The notes under the pieces are model-generated. The model saw nothing but the letters and a program-made list of their open reading frames with translations. It was not told the origin of the DNA and made no database searches. This document shows positions 9,248 to 16,412 of a DNA stretch of 18,007 nt, one piece after another. Numbering within the stretch: position 1 is the first letter of the stretch; each line of letters begins with the position of its first letter. Source of the DNA: an uncultured Desulfobulbaceae bacterium (GTDB lineage Bacteria; Desulfobacterota; Desulfobulbia; Desulfobulbales; Desulfobulbaceae); assembly GCA_945787305.1 (NCBI GenBank), contig CALZIH010000028.1, positions 1 to 18,007 of the forward strand. Direction: 5' to 3'. The position numbers were made by a program, and so were the translations under genes.

Positions 9248-9738
9248 AGCGTGTACAAATATTTATCCTCCATGTTTCCTGGTAGGGAGGTTGTTGTGGG
9301 ATAGAAATGAACTTGTCGTTCAGGAATACCTTGAAATCTCGCCTGTAACACTGACTATTAATAAGTTTATGGGTATTCGCAGGGAAAGTCAAATAAGATG
9401 AACTCGTAGAAAGTCAAAAACGCAAATTGCACAGTAGGGAAAACAATGAGTTATGACCTTCCCGCCGTCGGTGGCGATGCTTTTTACGACACCGACAAAT
9501 AGAGAGCAAGAAAACCCAGGTGATTCAGTAGACTGAAAAAGTCGACAGTAAGCGGGAACTGGAGATATAAGAAGCAACCAACCGGTAAAACAATCGCTCA
9601 TGGCAAGCTGCTGCTCAAGGGTTAGACTTTCGGAGAGTAAGATGTAAGGACTCATACAATGAGGTGCCCTGCAAAACACTACTCTTTCCGACTGCGAATT
9701 GTACTGTGGAAGGGTAAAAAAGCTTTATTTCGGTGGGA
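9248..9738. other. Intergenic region between prfC end and HEAT-like gene start
   Basis: 491 bp. It holds the promoter candidate at 9364-9392 and an imperfect hairpin at 9467-9496 (7-bp arms GTCGGTG / CACCGAC, a mismatch, two more pairs, 10-nt loop). The hairpin has no following T-tract on either strand, so I do not call it a terminator. A 96-codon minus-strand frame (9389-9679) has no recognisable motif and would sit on the promoter candidate; I do not accept it as a gene. Confidence 0.5.
9364..9392 (-). promoter_or_regulatory. Candidate sigma70-type promoter for the HEAT/HD-GYP operon
   Basis: On the minus strand TTGACT (9392-9387) is followed after exactly 17 nt by TAAACT (9369-9364): five of six and four of six consensus bases. 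It would give a leader of about 110 nt before ATG at 9247. Based on motif matching by eye only. Confidence 0.4.
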
Positions 9739-11325
9739 TCAGGTATATTCCCTGGTTTTATTGAAAACAATGTCAGGATAGAGCTCCATGGTGCGGGTAA
9801 GCCGCCAGTTTCCATCGCAGAGATACGCCAGGTGTTCCTCTGCATCCAGGGCAAGACTGGCCTGGAACTTTCCTTTGAATTCTTTGAGCAATTTAGAATC
9901 AGCACACTCCACCCAGCGAGCCAGACCATAATTCACATCCTGATAGATGGCATCGACTCCATATTCGGCCTTGAGCCTGGCCATGGTCACTTCGAATTGA
10001 AGAACGCCGACAGCACCCAGGATATACTCACTGCCCATGATCGGTCGAAACAACTGCACCGCCCCCTCTTCAGCCATTTGCACCAAGCCCTTGTGCAACT
10101 GCTTGGTTTTGAGGGGGTTATTCAGAACCACCCGGCGAAAATGTTCAGGGGCAAAATTGGGAATACCGGTAAACTTCAAATCCTCTTTATCGCTGAAGGT
10201 ATCACCGATCTTGATGGTACCATGATTATGGATACCGATGATATCTCCGGGAAAGGCTTCCTCAACATTTTCCCTGTTCTGGGCCATAAAAACAGTGGCA
10301 TTACTCAATGACACCTCTTTGCCCAACCGGTGATGTTTCACCTTCATACCACGGGTAAACCTACCCGAACAAATCCTGAAAAAGGCAATCCGATCCCGAT
10401 GGGCCGGGTTCATATTCGCCTGGATTTTAAAGGTAAAACCCGAGAAGGCTTCCTCTTCCGGCGAGACCATCCGGCTTGTCGTCTCTCGAAGACCGGGAGG
10501 AGGCGACAGTTCACAGAAGGCGTCAAGCAACTCCTGCACACCGAAATTGTTGATCGCACTGCCGAAAAAAACAGGGGTTTGACCGGCCTTAAGATATTCT
10601 TCATATTCAAAAGGATTGGCCGCCCCTTCAAGAAGCTCAACATCCTCACGCAGCTGTTCCACATCATGGCCCAATATCTCATCCAGGATCGGGTCGGCAA
10701 GGTCCTTGACCACAACCTTTTCTTGCGGCCTGGTTCCCTGGCTGGGGGTGAACAGGTTGATTTCCCGGCGATACAGATCATAGACCCCTTTGAACCCCTT
10801 GCCCATACCGATGGGCCAAGACAGGGGCGTACATTCAATCTGCAATTTTTCCTCAATATCTGCGAGGATATCAAGCGGATCCATGCCGTCTCGATCAAGT
10901 TTATTTATAAACGTGATGATGGGGGTATTGCGCATCCGGCAGATCTCCATCAGTTTGGTGGTCTGCGCTTCAACGCCCTTGGCACTGTCAATGACCATCA
11001 GCGCGCTATCGACGGCGGTCAATACCCTGTAGGTATCCTCGGAAAAGTCCTGATGCCCGGGAGTATCCAGCAGGTTGACCTCGAAATCCTGATAGTTAAA
11101 CTTCATTACCGAAGTGGTGACCGAAATACCGCGATCCTGTTCAATGGCCATCCAGTCGCTGGTTGCATGGTTGGCTGTTTTACGGGACTTTACCGCCCCG
11201 GCCATCTTAATGGCGCCGCCAAACAGGAGTAATTTTTCCGTTAACGTGGTCTTGCCGGCATCCGGATGACTGATAATGCCGAAGGTTCGACGCTTCTGTA
11301 TTTCTATTTGTAATTTACGGCTCAC
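9739..11325 (-). CDS. prfC: Peptide chain release factor 3
   Basis: 528 residues, the normal length for RF3, the translational GTPase that removes RF1/RF2 from the ribosome after peptide release. GTPase motifs are intact: G1 SHPDAGKTT (19-27), switch I RGISVTTS (65-72), G3 DTPGH (87-91), G4 NKLD (141-144). The domain II-III segments continue to the end without interruption. The start is GTG at 11325: an in-frame TAA lies about nine codons upstream with no ATG between, and the resulting N-terminus places KRRTF about where E. coli RF3 has it. No Shine-Dalgarno is visible; the upstream sequence is a period-7 repeat. It stands alone, with 295 bp before it and 491 bp after it, and is a housekeeping gene unrelated to its neighbours. 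Confidence 0.97.
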   Translation of the reverse strand: MSRKLQIEIQKRRTFGIISHPDAGKTTLTEKLLLFGGAIKMAGAVKSRKTANHATSDWMAIEQDRGISVTTSVMKFNYQDFEVNLLDTPGHQDFSEDTYRVLTAVDSALMVIDSAKGVEAQTTKLMEICRMRNTPIITFINKLDRDGMDPLDILADIEEKLQIECTPLSWPIGMGKGFKGVYDLYRREINLFTPSQGTRPQEKVVVKDLADPILDEILGHDVEQLREDVELLEGAANPFEYEEYLKAGQTPVFFGSAINNFGVQELLDAFCELSPPPGLRETTSRMVSPEEEAFSGFTFKIQANMNPAHRDRIAFFRICSGRFTRGMKVKHHRLGKEVSLSNATVFMAQNRENVEEAFPGDIIGIHNHGTIKIGDTFSDKEDLKFTGIPNFAPEHFRRVVLNNPLKTKQLHKGLVQMAEEGAVQLFRPIMGSEYILGAVGVLQFEVTMARLKAEYGVDAIYQDVNYGLARWVECADSKLLKEFKGKFQASLALDAEEHLAYLCDGNWRLTRTMELYPDIVFNKTREYT

Positions 11326-11361
11326 GAGGAATAATTTACGGTTTACAGTTTATGGTTTACG
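11311..11361. repeat. Period-7 repeat overlapping the prfC start
   Basis: Four contiguous heptamers ATTTACG, GTTTACA, GTTTATG, GTTTACG fill 11334-11361. A 10-bp direct repeat TAATTTACGG occurs at 11311-11320 and again at 11332-11341, an offset of 21 bp or three periods. The left copy lies inside the first codons of prfC, so the array crosses the start codon. Confidence 0.7.
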
Positions 11362-11620
11362 ATTTTCAATGAGATGGGACGAGGACACCAAGAAACTTCA
11401 ATTGAAAAACATCTAAAAAGACAGAGCAACCTTTCAATTTACACGGCATCGCAATGTTTTGCAACAAGTTCCTTTACTCTGCCGACAGCACATTTATAGT
11501 TTGCTCGGAGAAGTTTCAGATACCAGGGTTTGGTTTAACACTACCCTTGAACGAGCGGTGACTCACACAAGTCATTGCACGCACAGATCAAGGCATCAGA
11601 AGTGCGCAACACCTTCGTTT
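11326..11620. other. Intergenic region upstream of prfC and downstream of the vWA operon
   Basis: 295 bp. Besides the heptamer repeat it has an inverted repeat at 11579-11607 (arms ACGCAC / GTGCGC, one G-T pair), 14 nt beyond the stop of the last vWA gene. It could end that transcript but lacks a T-tract. A prfC promoter must lie here; I found only weak candidates. Confidence 0.4.
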
Positions 11621-12622
11621 CTATTCCCGTAACCCACTTAACCCAACAAAACTGCCGTTATTATCCTGGGCCAGCTTACGCATGAGCGCGGAAAAACGAG
11701 CGGCATTTTCTTCAGAACCGCCTTGGGTCAGCAACACCGGAAAACCAAGGGCATGGATACGGACCAACCGCTGGCCGCCAGGTCCGGTTTTGTTCAAATG
11801 ATCGACGGTATCGATTACATCCTGGATGGAACCTCGGGAAAAATCATCCCCCAGGACATAAATAGAAATTCGTTTTCCGGGTGAATGAAAACGGCGGATG
11901 GCTCGGGTAATCCCCTCCACCGGGCTTGAGTTGGAAAAGGGCGACCAGGAGGCAAGCCGTTTGAGGATGGCCCTGCGCCTGGCCGGTGTATCAGGAATCC
12001 AGCGGCCAGCGTACTGAGAAAACATATAATCCCCCATGTCATTCATTACCTGCACACCCTTGACATGGGGATAGATGGCTAAAATTTCGGCCATCTTTTT
12101 TCGAACCAGAGGCCAGGCGAAACGCTGCATGGAGCCGGAGGTATCTATGATAAAGATGATATACTCACTGTCCACGGGTACCCCGCCAATGGGACTGTCC
12201 GGAACCGGTGGCAATTGTTTTTCCTGTAGCCGTCGCATCTCTTCAGTCAACCGTTGCCGCGCAGACTCCATTTGCTCCTCAATCCGCCTCTGGGCTAGAA
12301 GATTGTTTCGGCTCCGATCATATTTCCTTTGCACAAGAGACACCTCTTGCTGCTGCTGCAGAAACCGTGCTTTTTCTTCGACAAGTTCTTCCCGCACCGT
12401 AACAAGCTGCCGTTTCATCGACCGGGATTCGCCCCTGATCTCGCTTAACTGCTGCTCAAGTTCCTGCACCCGGCCACGGAGATCTCGGCTCAAGGTTTCC
12501 AGCACCCGAGGTTCCGAAAATTTTGAGAGGATCAACAGCAAAATGATGGCTCCAAATCCGCAAGAGACCACATCAAGAAATGACAGGCTGAAGATATCAA
12601 TACCCTTGCGCTGCTTTCTCAT
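11621..12622 (-). CDS. vWA protein B with ExbD/TolR-like N-terminal helix and coiled coil
   Basis: 333 residues from ATG at 12622, chosen because it overlaps the upstream vWA gene's TGA as ATGA; a longer frame would reach 60 nt further into that gene. Layout: a short positive N-terminus; one helix (~12-33) containing FLDV with Asp17; a long coiled coil (~40-135); a vWA domain (~150-333). The MIDAS metal motif DTSGSM starts at D160. The second and third MIDAS positions are less standard: NSSPVEG around 231-237 instead of a clear Thr, and LGDD at 258-261. The helix is almost identical in pattern to that of the upstream vWA protein (FSLSFLDVVSCGFGAIILL) and matches ExbD/TolR TM segments, where the Asp binds protons. 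The topology expected is helix in the inner membrane and coiled coil plus vWA in the periplasm. It is probably the last subunit of an ExbB-driven complex. Function unknown. Confidence 0.85.
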   Translation of the reverse strand: MRKQRKGIDIFSLSFLDVVSCGFGAIILLLILSKFSEPRVLETLSRDLRGRVQELEQQLSEIRGESRSMKRQLVTVREELVEEKARFLQQQQEVSLVQRKYDRSRNNLLAQRRIEEQMESARQRLTEEMRRLQEKQLPPVPDSPIGGVPVDSEYIIFIIDTSGSMQRFAWPLVRKKMAEILAIYPHVKGVQVMNDMGDYMFSQYAGRWIPDTPARRRAILKRLASWSPFSNSSPVEGITRAIRRFHSPGKRISIYVLGDDFSRGSIQDVIDTVDHLNKTGPGGQRLVRIHALGFPVLLTQGGSEENAARFSALMRKLAQDNNGSFVGLSGLRE

Positions 12623-13698
12623 GGCCAGTCCGCCGTCGGTGTAAGAAAAGAGCCCTTGGTCTGGATTGCCAGCTGCCAATAGAGAACCGCCGCCTGGGGA
12701 TCACCTTCCATGGGAAAAAGAATTGTATTGACCGGAATGGTCTTCGGCACCTTCTTAACGGCCTGTTCAAAATATCTCGCCCGCTGCACACCGCTGACCA
12801 GACCCTTTCGAGCTTTACCCCTACCCAGGGTAGGCAAACCGTCGGTGAGCAGGACGATATTATCCGGTCGTGGCTGCAAAGCAGCCGCTGCTGTAAATGC
12901 ATTTTCCAGGCTGGTGCCGCCTGCAGGGAGAATTTTCTGAAACCGGTTAAGCATGTTTCCAATGGCTGCAGCATCGGTGACCGGCAGCCAGGGGCCATCC
13001 TTGCCCTCTTGTACTGTGGTATTGAAAACCATAAGACGAACCTTGGAAGAGGCTGGCAAATTGGCAACCAGCCATAGAACTGTCTTCTGGACCTGCTGCC
13101 ATTTGGCCGAGGCCCACTGTGCAGCCTTGGCCATATTTCGTTTACGAATAACCCCCACAACACTGGTATCAAGCATTGAGGCGGATCCATCAACCAGGAT
13201 CAAAACCCGTTGCCCACCAAGTTTCAAGCCGGTCAGGTATTGCCGGTGTCCATCCCCCTCATAGCGACGGACCTTGTTGCCCTGAACTCGAGGTGCTGTC
13301 GCCTCACGACTGCGATTCTCCTCCTCTATTTTTTTCAATTCGCTGGAAAGTACTGCAACCTGCTGCCTTCTGGCCTTAAGCTGTTCCTCGTTGTGTTCAA
13401 ACTGTTCCTGCAGGTGGATGCCTGTTCTCTGTTCTTGTTGTGCCTGCACGCGAAGGCTTGCCAACGCATCTTCCTCCTTCTGAATGCCTGCCTGCAACTG
13501 TTTAAAATACAGCTCTCCAGCCCGAACTTCCTGTGCAAGGCGATCAACCTCCGCCCGTAGGTCCTCATGCTGCCTGTCGCGGGAGCGTAGCGTCTGCGCG
13601 TTAACCAGAAGAACCAACAACACCACAGCACCAAAACCGCAGAACATGACGTCGAGAAACGCCAGGCTGAAGGGAGAGAGTTTTCGGCGATGGGCCAT
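12619..13698 (-). CDS. vWA protein A with ExbD/TolR-like N-terminal helix and coiled coil
   Basis: 359 residues; ATG at 13698, 35 nt after the ExbB-like gene, with no strong Shine-Dalgarno. Layout: helix ~11-33 with FLDV (Asp16); coiled coil ~38-130; vWA domain ~160-359. The MIDAS site is complete: DGSAS (170-174), Thr262 in GGTSLENAF and Asp286 in LLTDGLPT, so divalent-metal-dependent ligand binding is likely. It shares helix and architecture with vWA B, but the vWA domains are clearly different in sequence, so the two are diverged paralogues rather than a recent duplication. The FLDV helix aligns with the FIDV/LLDV of ExbD and TolR, whose Asp carries protons. Overlap with the next gene by ATGA implies coupled translation and probably matched amounts. 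The natural target of the vWA domain cannot be told from the sequence. Confidence 0.88.
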   Translation of the reverse strand: MAHRRKLSPFSLAFLDVMFCGFGAVVLLVLLVNAQTLRSRDRQHEDLRAEVDRLAQEVRAGELYFKQLQAGIQKEEDALASLRVQAQQEQRTGIHLQEQFEHNEEQLKARRQQVAVLSSELKKIEEENRSREATAPRVQGNKVRRYEGDGHRQYLTGLKLGGQRVLILVDGSASMLDTSVVGVIRKRNMAKAAQWASAKWQQVQKTVLWLVANLPASSKVRLMVFNTTVQEGKDGPWLPVTDAAAIGNMLNRFQKILPAGGTSLENAFTAAAALQPRPDNIVLLTDGLPTLGRGKARKGLVSGVQRARYFEQAVKKVPKTIPVNTILFPMEGDPQAAVLYWQLAIQTKGSFLTPTADWP

Positions 13699-13733
13699 AA
13701 TGTTAAGGTAAAAGCAGCGACATCTACCGCTAT

Positions 13734-14534
13734 TTAGGGATGGACTCGCAGACGGGCAACCAGGTGGCGATCACCGTATGTCTGTGAGTCAAGTACCAGC
13801 CGTTCCTGCATGAGTTGCAGCTGGTGAACAAAGAACATCAGCACGATGGAGATAACCAGGGCAATAAATGTGGAGTTAAAGGCAACACCTAGACTCTGGG
13901 TCACTCCAGTGATATCGCCTTCCACGGCTTGATGGGCTTGGGAAAGGGCGGCACCGATACCACGGACCGTACCGATAAACCCCACGGAAGGAATCGCCCA
14001 GGCAATATATCGAATGGTAGAGAGTTCGGATTCCATCCGCTCACCCTCGGCGGCGCAAACAGCATCAAGTGCAGTGGCTGCATCCTGCACATTGCGAGTG
14101 GCCCCAAAACGTTGAATAGCAGAGCGTAGGGCCCGGGGGAGTAGAAAATCTCGAGATCCGCTGGGCAACTCATTTAACCGCTGTATCAACTCCCGCACAT
14201 CCTCGACCCCGAGAGGCAGACCTCCGGGCAACTGCAGCAGATCTTCATCCAGCTGCCGTTGCTGACGAAAACTGTGCACCCCCTTGTAACCAAGGATAGC
14301 CAGAGCCCAAAACATCAAAACCAGACAGGCCTCCTGCTCATAGTCCCGCATGACCACATAAAAATTTCGCTGCTGGACATGCTCTGTGTTCGCTGCCATT
14401 TGTGCATGTTCCCCGGCAAGGAAGGCATCGGCCTGGGGCCGGATAACGGTTACATACACACCATGAACCAAAATGAAACCAATGAGCAGGGAAAAAAGCT
14501 GAAACATTAATTCCAGGGGTAATTTTTTAACCAT
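13734..14534 (-). CDS. MotA/TolQ/ExbB-family proton-channel protein
   Basis: 266 residues from ATG at 14534, preferred because AAGGA lies 5 nt upstream and the protein then begins MVKKLPLEL directly before helix 1; the frame extends to a TTG at 14630, giving 298 residues. Helices at ~12-30, ~68-83, ~175-200 and ~212-237 with a ~90-residue cytoplasmic stretch between the second and third, as in ExbB/TolQ. The family core is recognisable at AIPSVGFIGTVRGIG (180-194), corresponding to the usual PLLGLLGTVxG, and at SLGVAFNSTFIALVISI, the last pore helix with polar Asn and Thr. Family members form pentameric inner-membrane channels that turn proton flow into motion of an ExbD/TolR/MotB dimer. Here the next two genes supply two different ExbD-like helices. 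No TonB, Pal or flagellar gene is near, so it is not a standard Ton, Tol or Mot locus. Confidence 0.88.
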   Translation of the reverse strand: MVKKLPLELMFQLFSLLIGFILVHGVYVTVIRPQADAFLAGEHAQMAANTEHVQQRNFYVVMRDYEQEACLVLMFWALAILGYKGVHSFRQQRQLDEDLLQLPGGLPLGVEDVRELIQRLNELPSGSRDFLLPRALRSAIQRFGATRNVQDAATALDAVCAAEGERMESELSTIRYIAWAIPSVGFIGTVRGIGAALSQAHQAVEGDITGVTQSLGVAFNSTFIALVISIVLMFFVHQLQLMQERLVLDSQTYGDRHLVARLRVHP

Positions 14535-15157
14535 TGTTTCCTTGTACCTTTCCATATGCATTGGGGTATCAGCTCGCCATACGACTAAAGGGTTATTTCC
14601 CTTTTTCTTCTTGAACCCTTGCATGGGCAACGCTGAATTTTCTCTATAAACGCAATATACCTTTAACTGAAAACATCAAAATTTCCAAGAGATCCTGGAA
14701 ATTCTACGACAAAATACCCCTGTCAACAACTCTCCTCTTGGGGCGTTGAACGCAGAAGACACATTAAAGAATGGCCTCACGTTCAATCTCCTCTATCCTG
14801 AACTCTATCTAGAATACACGGTAATTCTACCCATACCGAAATAGGTATTTCTACGGATTGCAAAACGGATCTCCAATGACTAAGATATGCTTGAATTTAT
14901 TTAGGGAATCCTGAAAATATCGCTTATCCACCGATACAACGCAACAATCAGCTGGAGGGTGGCTTGAAAAATTAGGTTTTTCGTTCGAGGTCAAGGCATG
15001 CGAACAATTTTACCACAGGCATATAAATGATATTCCGAGGATAAAATTTTGAGCATAACGCCGAGATCGAGCGAAAATGCAATTATTCAAGGTAGCCTAG
15101 AGTAAAACAGCTCTGGTAATCTTAACCCAACAGCATGATTTGAGAACGGGAGTCGCT
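14535..15157. other. Divergent intergenic region between the ExbB operon and the response regulator gene
   Basis: 623 bp, AT-rich, with outward-facing genes on both sides. It contains the palindrome/promoter at 14680-14729, a near-direct repeat GGTAATTCTAC (14820-14830) and GGTATTTCTAC (14844-14854) at a 24-bp offset, and a 6-bp hairpin GAAAAA/TTTTTC at 14966-14982. No protein or RNA gene is supported. These repeats may be regulator sites shared by the two directions. Confidence 0.5.
14680..14729 (-). promoter_or_regulatory. Palindrome overlapping a candidate promoter of the ExbB-vWA operon
   Basis: A perfect 8-bp inverted repeat AATTTCCA / TGGAAATT with an 8-nt spacer lies at 14680-14703, about 146 nt before the chosen ExbB-like start. 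On the minus strand TAGAAT (14706-14701) overlaps its edge as a -10 candidate (five of six). The possible -35 is TTGTTG at 17 nt spacing (poor hexamer) or TTGACA (14726-14721, perfect hexamer, but only 14 nt spacing). A repressor site over the -10 is a reasonable reading, not proven. Confidence 0.35.
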
Positions 15158-15613
15158 ATGGACAAGGAAAAAATTGTCAAAACAGAAACCGTTACCCGCG
15201 ATTTGTCGTCAGCGCGGGAGGTTACATCGGCAATACCTGCCGGTACCAAAAACATACTGGTGGTTGACGACGAACCACTATTGGTCATTATCAACAAAAA
15301 ACGGCTGGTAAGTAAAGGGTATCGGGTTACAGGAGTATCAGACAGTATGGAGGCCCTTGCAACATTTCGTGACCAGCCCGAGGCATTTGACCTGCTCATC
15401 ACCGATCAGAGCATGCCGGGACTCACCGGAGCGGATCTGGCAAAGGCAGTGCTGGAAATCAAGCCGTCAATGGCGATTATTTTATGTACCGGCCACAGCG
15501 ACACGATCTCCGAAGGCAAAGCCCTCTCCATGGGCATAAAAAAATATGTTTACAAGCCACTGCTGGGAGATGAACTTCTCGATGCCGTCCAAGAGGCGCT
15601 CGATTCACCATAA
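15158..15613 (+). CDS. Single-domain response regulator (REC)
   Basis: 151 residues; ATG at 15158 is preferred over an in-frame TTG at 15140 because GGGAG lies 5 nt before it. After a ~30-residue variable N-terminus comes one receiver domain to the C-terminus with all key residues: acidic pair D37-D38 in VVDDEP, phosphoacceptor D83 in ITDQSMPG, T111 in LCTGHS and K133 in YVYKP. There is no output domain, so it acts by binding partners or passing phosphate in a relay. No histidine kinase is adjacent; the CHASE2 protein far to the left has a degenerate kinase domain and is not an obvious donor. Divergent from the ExbB-vWA operon, but a link to it is only positional. Confidence 0.93.
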   Translation: MDKEKIVKTETVTRDLSSAREVTSAIPAGTKNILVVDDEPLLVIINKKRLVSKGYRVTGVSDSMEALATFRDQPEAFDLLITDQSMPGLTGADLAKAVLEIKPSMAIILCTGHSDTISEGKALSMGIKKYVYKPLLGDELLDAVQEALDSP

Positions 15614-15917
15614 AGATGTACCGACGAATCTTATTCGTAAGCATTTCCTGAATACAGAAAAACACCGCTCGCCCTAACCCATCACCCCCTGCAACCCCAT
15701 TCCCTCTTGTTGTATTTTAATATTTATCCTTTTAATAACAAAACTATACAAAAGAAGCATTTCGGAGCGCACTCTTCCTTCCCCCACCTGACTTTCATCC
15801 TTGACACTCCACATGGTTGCACTACCTTATTAATTAAGAGATGTGTTTGCCCACTCTTTTTAAACGGCCTCTGAAAAGCACTGTATATCGGACCAGTTTA
15901 AAGAGGGGAGGCAGGCC
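15614..15917. other. Intergenic region after the response regulator
   Basis: 304 bp without a gene. A small perfect hairpin ACGAAT-CTT-ATTCGT sits at 15624-15638, 10 nt after the response-regulator stop, but has no T-tract. AT-rich sequence at ~15710-15750 and the promoter candidate at 15801-15830 are the only other notable items. Confidence 0.5.
15801..15830 (+). promoter_or_regulatory. Candidate promoter for the 84-residue protein gene
   Basis: A perfect -35 hexamer TTGACA (15801-15806) is followed after 18 nt by CCTTAT (15825-15830), a poor -10 with three of six matches; TATTAA at 15828 is better but 21 nt away. It lies ~90 nt before ATG at 15918. Confidence 0.3.
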
Positions 15918-16172
15918 ATGCACAACAAACAAGAACTTTGCAACAAAATCGTAGAGATGTACCCGGAAATAGGACACTGCGACATTGATATACTTGTTGA
16001 CTGGGACGACAAGAAAAATGCCTGGGTAGTTGATTTAAAAAAAGACAATCACGAGCTCAAGCATTTCCTGGAGGAACCCGACGCAGAGAGCTGCATGGAT
16101 AACAAACAATGCGTTTCTTTGGGTCTTGAAATCGCGCAGCTTGTCCACCATGTAAAGGGAGAACAGTTTTAG
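15918..16172 (+). CDS. Small four-cysteine protein of unknown function
   Basis: 84 residues, not recognised. A strong Shine-Dalgarno (GGGGAGG, about 7 nt before ATG) and a codon pattern unlike the noncoding flanks support it as a real gene. The protein is acidic with no signal peptide or membrane helix. It has four cysteines (C8, C21, C59, C65; the last two as CxxxxxC) and a central strand-like segment NAWVVDLKKD. The cysteines could bind metal or take part in redox chemistry, but no known zinc or iron-sulfur motif is complete. It lies 240 nt upstream of the DsrC-like gene on the same strand and may be transcribed with it. Calling a function would be guesswork. Confidence 0.75.
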   Translation: MHNKQELCNKIVEMYPEIGHCDIDILVDWDDKKNAWVVDLKKDNHELKHFLEEPDAESCMDNKQCVSLGLEIAQLVHHVKGEQF

Positions 16173-16180
16173 ATTCATCT

Positions 16181-16246
16181 GTTGCAGCAGGCATTCCAGT
16201 TGTTTTCTGGCCGGGCACAGCAATACAACAACAACCTGCTGTAATT
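16181..16246 (+). other. Long-armed inverted repeat after the 84-residue protein gene
   Basis: GTTGCAGCAGG (16181-16191) can pair with CCTGCTGTAAT (16236-16246) over 11 pairs, two of them G-U. It begins 8 nt after the stop codon. The ~44-nt loop may hold a smaller CCAG/CTGG hairpin. No T-tract follows, so it may be an mRNA 3' structure or a processing site rather than an intrinsic terminator. Confidence 0.35.
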
Positions 16247-16300
16247 AATATTAAAAACCGTTTTTGAACATATCAGCATGACGGTTCCGTAAAGAGTTGG

Positions 16301-16379
16301 ATATGCCTGTTGCATAATACGAAAAATCAACAGGATATAGCTTGTTCGCAGTCGGTGACAGGGCTTTTCGCAGCACCGA
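16301..16379 (+). promoter_or_regulatory. Two hairpins in the leader of the DsrC-like gene
   Basis: Hairpin 1 (16301-16338) has an 11-bp stem, ATAT plus CCTGTTG pairing with CAACAGG plus ATAT, with one bulged G and a 15-nt loop. Hairpin 2 (16352-16379) pairs TCGGTG with CACCGA; each arm is preceded by the direct repeat TTCGCAG (16345-16351, 16367-16373). Together they end 33 nt before the DsrC-like ATG. Either mRNA leader structures or protein binding sites. Confidence 0.4.
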
Positions 16380-16412
16380 TAACCATACATTTCTTTGCAA
16401 GAGAGGTGCCCT

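Noticed and set aside
9467..9496. Hairpin as intrinsic terminator of prfC
   Set aside because: It lies ~240 nt after the prfC stop, has an internal mismatch, and neither strand shows a T-tract after the stem.
9389..9679. 96-codon minus-strand frame between prfC and the HEAT-like gene
   Set aside because: No recognisable motif, no Shine-Dalgarno found, and it overlaps the likely promoter of the HEAT/HD-GYP operon.
10330..11232. 300-codon plus-strand frame
   Set aside because: It lies wholly antisense to prfC, whose product is unmistakable; the protein has no recognisable domain and mirrors the codon structure of the opposite strand.
12075..12644. 189-codon plus-strand Ser/Arg-rich frame
   Set aside because: Antisense to the coiled-coil and MIDAS region of vWA B; its Ser/Arg-rich composition is what the reverse complement of a Gln/Glu/Leu-rich coiled coil gives.
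11621..14534. Zorya-type defence (ZorA/ZorB) or a TonB/Tol/flagellar stator locus
   Set aside because: The partners carry vWA domains rather than an OmpA-like peptidoglycan-binding domain, and no ZorC/ZorD helicase, TonB, TolA, Pal or MotB-like gene is present.
15801..15825. Sigma54 promoter (GG...GC) near the TTGACA site
   Set aside because: TTGC is present, but the GG element at the required spacing is not.
16175..16390. 71-codon minus-strand frame in the DsrC-like leader
   Set aside because: It covers the inverted repeats, has unusual composition and no ribosome binding site.
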